Shown here piece by piece: positions 60,901 through 64,000 of a stretch of DNA of 64,000 nt (the stretch's first letter is position 1; every line of letters starts with the position of its first letter). A program made the position numbers and the translations under genes. The notes beneath the pieces were generated by a model, which was given only the letters and a program-made list of their open reading frames with translations, had not been told where the DNA came from and made no database searches. Source of the stretch: Rhyzopertha dominica (taxonomy: Eukaryota > Arthropoda > Insecta > Coleoptera > Bostrichidae); contig QCXZ01000137.1 of assembly GCA_025024175.1 (NCBI GenBank), forward strand, positions 18,104,001 to 18,168,000. The letters are read 5' to 3'.

Positions 60901-63725
60901 CACTCAAATATTCCTTATCTGTTTTGTTAAGTTTCAGATGGATATTGCTTATTGTAGTCGCTGATTACTGTTAAAACTCTATGTACTTAAATAAAATGTG
61001 GATTTCGCACAATTCTTCTATCTTTAAAATTCAGGTATCTCTTAAAGTCCTATACTTACTAAAGCAGTGGAATTAGCAAATTTTTACTTACAGTAATGTT
61101 AGCAAACAGGTATACTTTTATTTATAGGGGGACAAATTTTGAGATACGTTTTTAATGGATAACGCGGGGTAAACATCCCTCAACAGTTTTAAATTGTACG
61201 ACCCACCTCACGATACATCATTTGAAAATTTAATTCTGCAAAGAGTCTTGTTACGTAAATACGTTTACTATTTTTGACTTATTTTCAGAGTAGTGGATCA
61301 ATAAGTACTATAAAGCAAGTTGCTTGAATATTTTGGGCTATTTAACCAAACCTAATTTTTTAGAGCTAGAATAAAAGTTTATTCTTACTAAATTTTAAAA
61401 ATTTAACAACCTTAACCTAACTTTAAAAAACGCCTAAAGAATTCTTCTTTTCAAAATATTATTATTAGTTACCGTTACAGGGTATTCTTCATTTAATGCT
61501 TTAGAAACCCAGTTACCACGAAAAACGAAAACAATGTATTTATAATCACAAGAGGAGTATAAATGAAAACGTAATACCATACAGGTATATGCACCACCTC
61601 TTTCCATCACACAATAATACAGACGCTTTTCAAACTCCTGTCGCATTTTTTGGAAGGTTGCACGTGTAAGTACTAGATGTGCCTCGTAAATATTCTTTAT
61701 TGGGAACTTGTGCATGACCTGGCAAAATATATGGATTTGGATTTACTATCATCTTTTTCGTCATAATCCAGAATCTTCTATGAAATTCAGCTTCGCCGAC
61801 TCCTGGATAGTTTTTTGTCTCATAAAAGAAAAAGCCTGGTGGCTGTGGTAACGCTACGCAAAGATCTAGTTGGATCTATCACAAAATAATCACTACTCTA
61901 TCTAGTGCCATTTTTTTATTTAATACCGATCAAGTCTCGGAATTTCCGCACGAGATCAAGAATAAACTAGCGTCCACATTTTTACTAATCTTATTTAAAA
62001 AACTCGCACGTTTTGTAAAAAGGTATGTGGAAAAACATGGTCATGATAAAAAAAACCTGCCTAAAATTAAAAAAAAACAAAACAAAAACAGATAACTAGC
62101 TAATCCAGTAAAAATTTTGTAGTCGCAATTTCAATAATTGCAGCAATGTGGAGAGAAAATTTTAAGTACGATTATTGTTATTGTACGTGTCCCCAAAAAA
62201 GCCCAAAGTATCAAATTTAATAAACAACTTGCTTCATTTTACTTATATATTGATTGTTACCACGTAAATGAGTGAAAAATAGTAAAACTAATTAAGCTGT
62301 TCCTCTGCAAACAAAAGAATACCTGTTTTTGGCGTAAACACGTCTTACGCCACACTCTGGCGGTAATTTTGTGAAAATCGGTAATGAGTTATCCAACGGT
62401 AGCTTTGGGAACTAGGACGTTGAGTGGTGAGGTTTATAAATACAGCGACCTGCATTACCGATTGCTCGGTCATTTCGTGAAAATCGGTAAGGCTTCTTCT
62501 GTGAGTGGCTTCACAAAGTACGGCGTAGGTTGTTACTGTCGATAAGTATTTTACTGTTTAGTTTAGCGTTTAGTCCATCAGAAAAGAACGGTTGGAGTAA
62601 AGACTTGGTAGCCAATTGTCTATGGAAACAGATCACCATTAAAATGTTTATTCACGACAACATAATAGCTGCTCGTTATATAAATGACGTTCTTCAACGC
62701 ATATCCTGCGTAGATTGATTTCAATAAGCATTCTTGTCGACACATACTCAGAAGAAAAATGAACTTTTAGATGAAGGTTGTCTCAATGTTTTGAAATACC
62801 CTCCAAGATCAGTTAAATCAATTAAACATGTTTGGGATGTGTTCGGAAAAAGACTAAAAACCACATCTTCTACAGAAAATTTCCTGGGAATATTTGTTGT
62901 TATAAGAAACTGAAATTTTAGCCACTTTTATACTCAGTTAGCTTCTTGTGGTTAAAATATCAATCCAAAACAATTTATTTTTTCTTGGTGTTGCAGTTGC
63001 AGTTATGACGTAACGTATTTAAGGCTGAAGCGGGAGAAACCCTATGCTATGAAACATTTTACTACCAAATAAGATTTTTAAATTTCATCCAAGCTTGTTA
63101 TTTGGATTTATCATTTTTACAGGCTGTTTAATCTTCTTAGCCTAATGTACATCATTTCCATAAGCTCCTAAAATGAGGGTATACTATATTCTACTTTCAC
63201 GCTGATAAAGTGTAAATGGGATATGTTACTAAGGGAGCTCTATTCTAATTGCGCTTACATAATTTGTGTTGTCAAAGTCTAATCTGAAGTTCACTATGAC
63301 TATGTTTCTACCCCCAGTGTTGGACGTTCTGCTTTCCAGGACGGTCGTTTTCAACTCCAAATTATATGTTTCCCTAGCTATTTCATCTATTTGACCTGCA
63401 AGAGAAATGTAGTTGTTTTTATTTTCATAATGTGTAGAGATTATTATGCGATGTTTATTGAGTACAGACTAACCAATTTAACAATAATATATTGTGTGTT
63501 TTGTAAGATAGCAAAAATTTATACAACTTACCCATGAGGTAATGTGTAAAGCCCTGCCTGCTGCTTCTGTAAACCAACACACATCCATTTTCATCCACTT
63601 CAGTTACATACATGGAGGGACTTTTCATTTTCGGATACGATAATCTAAATTGGGTGTGAATGTTGTCCACATTTTTTAGAAAGTCGGTAAAGTAACGACC
63701 TGTCGCTGTAATTGTAGCGTCATAC
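39903..63725 (-). CDS. GC-B: atypical soluble guanylyl cyclase paralogue, 11 exons, 5' end outside window
   Basis: Minus-strand exons are 63725-63532, 63395-63259, 60260-60015, 55631-55381, 50917-50810, 50755-50587, 46322-46179, 40685-40532, 40436-40327, 40265-40176 and 40001-39903. They give 1702 nt in frame, 566 codons plus stop. The first visible exon is mid-[24 protein letters not shown], haem-ligand His in NIHTQF, and YRSSR as the YxSxR motif. HNOBA has [23 protein letters not shown] and IFLCSP. The signalling helix is [10 protein letters not shown] to ADRLRAG. The cyclase domain has [23 protein letters not shown] and VNTASR, then a [11 protein letters not shown] end and a short tail. 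Nine intron sites match GC-A. Two more split it before YDATI and inside RIG|VHSG. The missing N-terminal exons should encode about 80 residues. Role as for GC-A, perhaps as heterodimer partner. Confidence 0.92.
41330..42310 (+). pseudogene. Mariner-like (DUF4817-type) transposase fossil, near full length
   Basis: The N-terminal helix-turn-helix part reads [17 protein letters not shown] and later [16 protein letters not shown]. The C-terminal half is largely open: [38 protein letters not shown] then IWRYIETKV, and [19 protein letters not shown]. These are the QQDGAPPH, WPARSPDL..DFFLWGY and C-terminal RR..C...G blocks. The middle (about 41600-41930) is badly decayed. It lies antisense to GC-B. 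Confidence 0.75.
42490..42533. repeat. AAAT/AATA simple repeat
   Basis: About 44 bp of AAATAAATAA-type repeat in a GC-B intron. Confidence 0.85.
42870..43990 (-). other. GC-B intron stretch with a MITE-like terminus
   Basis: Within the 5.5-kb intron 40686-46178. At 43034 TACAGAGTGTTCTACCTAAA resembles MITE ends. No gene recognised. Confidence 0.35.
44001..44070 (+). tRNA. tRNA-like sequence (pseudo-tRNA-Thr or SINE head)
   Basis: A perfect T arm, CCGAG-TTCAAAT-CTCGG, and a perfect anticodon arm, TTTGA-CTGGTAT-TCAAA, are present, with anticodon GGT (threonine), T before it and A after it. The D arm is weak and the 7-bp acceptor stem pairs poorly, so a functional tRNA is unlikely. B-box-like GTTCAAATC is intact. 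It may be a decayed tRNA gene or the head of a tRNA-derived SINE. It lies in a GC-B intron. Confidence 0.4.
44080..45700 (-). other. GC-B intron stretch, nothing recognised
   Basis: AT-rich with short chance frames (44585-44770, 45212-45412). Confidence 0.5.
45708..45772 (+). repeat. MITE-like repeat, one-ended fragment
   Basis: About 65 bp nearly identical to the left end of the copy at 34354-34527 (through CACCTCAACCAACTGCAGA). The rest is missing. Confidence 0.7.
46323..50586 (-). other. GC-B intron, mostly unannotated
   Basis: A plus-strand 99-aa frame at 47545-47844 starts with a hydrophobic stretch ([18 protein letters not shown]) and ends in a basic tail rich in Lys and Arg. I recognise no family and it is probably chance. 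A perfect TGACGTCA (CRE-type) 8-mer lies at 49530-49537. Another lies at 46003-46010 in the next downstream intron. No transposon block recognised. Confidence 0.35.
51650..52410 (+). pseudogene. Mariner transposase fossil
   Basis: In order, the translation reads [11 protein letters not shown], then [20 protein letters not shown] (consensus GDE.W.Y.YDP.TK.QS), then AQTWH/SDYHL-type and KKVLEGM sequence in shifted frames. This matches the ...SDYHLFPNLKKHL.G end. At least three frame breaks are present. It lies antisense to GC-B in intron 50918-55380. Confidence 0.8.
52770..53577 (+). pseudogene. hAT-type transposase fossil (ZBED5/SCAND3-like)
   Basis: Translation gives SFFESNNL, then [18 protein letters not shown], the conserved C.DGA.AM.G..SGF block of this hAT group. 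Further on it gives [16 protein letters not shown] and, near the end, [20 protein letters not shown]. That last block matches the dimerisation-domain end (R..L..E.DLR..LS...PRI). Stops interrupt it. It directly abuts an inverted mariner-like fossil. Confidence 0.78.
53600..53960 (-). pseudogene. Mariner-like transposase fossil, C-terminal half
   Basis: Minus-strand translation reads [14 protein letters not shown], the H.DNAP.H catalytic block of mariner-like enzymes. It is preceded by decayed [10 protein letters not shown] and NVYIKKIL and followed by weakly similar sequence. It is frame-shifted. Confidence 0.6.
54000..55380 (-). other. GC-B intron stretch, nothing recognised
   Basis: AT-rich. 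Minus-strand frames at 54401-54729 show hydrophobic low-complexity translations without a known motif. Confidence 0.5.
56590..56795 (+). pseudogene. Mariner-like (DUF4817-type) transposase, N-terminal fragment
   Basis: Plus-strand translation reads [20 protein letters not shown] then [20 protein letters not shown] and [11 protein letters not shown]. It corresponds to the N-terminal helix-turn-helix of this type (M...Y....GN...A...Y..R...R..P....F). Confidence 0.55.
57435..57502 (+). repeat. GAGACCGAGA-type short repeat
   Basis: Several GAGACC/GAGACT units at about 57450-57500 recur at 59885-59937 in the same orientation, both within GC-B intron 55632-60014. They are probably remains of one dispersed repeat. 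Confidence 0.5.
58700..58802 (+). mobile_element. 3' tail of a non-LTR retrotransposon
   Basis: TTGGCCCAATAAAGAATTG followed by (ATT)n closely parallels the 3' end of the element at 30625-31660. No coding part is seen upstream. Confidence 0.45.
59885..59937 (+). repeat. Second copy of the GAGACCGAGA-type repeat
   Basis: See the copy at 57435-57502. Shared units are CGAGACCGAGACT and GACCGAGACCGA. Confidence 0.5.
60640..60815 (+). mobile_element. Penelope-like element, 3' fragment
   Basis: The segment matches 16540-16726: TTTTACAACCCCTGTAAAAA, then the tail of the GIY-YIG frame, then the terminal repeat (AAACGATCGTCA, TTTCCAAGCTA). It is more diverged than the copy at 15862-16739. It lies in a GC-B intron. 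Confidence 0.75.
60830..61560 (-). other. GC-B intron stretch, nothing recognised
   Basis: AT-rich, no coding or repeat signal recognised. Confidence 0.5.
61570..61715 (-). pseudogene. Mariner-like (DUF4817-type) transposase, C-terminal fragment
   Basis: Minus-strand translation reads [20 protein letters not shown] then [18 protein letters not shown]. This matches the C-terminal V..NF..RL..C....G.H.E block of the family. The rest of the enzyme is absent here. Confidence 0.55.
62630..62920 (+). pseudogene. Tc1-like transposase fossil, C-terminal half
   Basis: Plus-strand translation gives [20 protein letters not shown] then LQRISC, and in a shifted frame [20 protein letters not shown] then FGKRLK. 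These are the RYID.VL.P and LPWP.RSPDLNPIEH.WD.LGR..R blocks of Tc1. The catalytic Asp block between them is lost. Confidence 0.7.
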
Positions 63726-64000
63726 CTAAAAACAGCACAATACATAAAACCCAGTGTTTTCATACCTGCTTCCAAATAATTGTGGAAATTAAATTTATGA
63801 ACCAGAGCTTTCTCTTAGCTACAAATAACCACATTAATGCCACCATAAAGCTCTTCAGTATTTACGTTTCTATGTGGTATGGAAAAATGATAATATTTGC
63901 GTAGCAGTTATTCGACTGGTCATGAGATCAAAATGTTTTCTGTAATAACAAGCGGAAAAGATTCAAATCCTGAGAGTCACTTATTGTCGTCTCACGTCTT
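63726..64000 (-). other. GC-B intron at the window edge
   Basis: Starts right upstream of the acceptor TTTTTAG at 63726. No earlier exon is visible, so the 5' exons lie beyond the window. Confidence 0.6.

Overview
The window looks like AT-rich nuclear DNA from an insect, possibly a beetle, although the order cannot be fixed from sequence alone. Evidence for this is spliced genes with canonical GT-AG introns, trypsin-like proteases of the arthropod type, atypical soluble guanylyl cyclases of the insect Gyc-88E/Gyc-89D class, and many decayed mariner, DUF4817-type, Tc1, hAT, Penelope and jockey/CR1-like elements. The open frames over real genes are only exon pieces. I rebuilt four multi-exon genes by matching splice sites and phases.

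Layout. (1) 169-10270, minus strand: a five-exon secreted trypsin-like serine protease (SP1, 290 aa, complete). (2) 10271-14698: intergenic, with a mariner-like fossil and a jockey/CR1-type fragment. (3) 14782-19974, plus strand: a seven-exon paralogous trypsin-like protease (SP2, 355 aa, complete), preceded by a 12-codon uORF whose stop overlaps the main start. A Penelope-like element sits in its second intron. (4) 20045-35926, minus strand: an 11-exon atypical soluble guanylyl cyclase (GC-A, 625 aa, complete), ending 70 bp from the SP2 stop in a tail-to-tail arrangement. (5) 35927-39902: intergenic, repeat-derived. (6) 39903-63725, minus strand: a second cyclase of the same class (GC-B), 11 exons seen and the 5' end lying outside the window.

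How the genes relate. SP1 and SP2 are head-to-head paralogues that share four intron positions and phases, including an identical 163-nt exon. Both carry the His-Asp-Ser triad and Asp189, so trypsin-like cleavage after Arg/Lys is expected. GC-A and GC-B are tandem paralogues with HNOB haem domain, HNOBA domain, signalling helix and class III cyclase domain. They share nine intron positions, and GC-B has two extra introns. By family knowledge such enzymes are oxygen-responsive cGMP synthases that can work as heterodimers, and the two genes may encode partner subunits. Both replace the usual metal-binding aspartates of the cyclase domain with Glu and Gln.

The introns and spacers hold no other convincing host gene. 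They are filled with transposon fossils, MITE-like repeats, simple repeats and a tRNA-like sequence. I found no CRISPR array, operon, prokaryotic feature or clearly unprecedented system. The most testable novelties are the 70-bp convergent gene pair, the in-frame 60-bp intron in SP2, the overlapping uORF, and the cyclase pair with altered metal-site residues.
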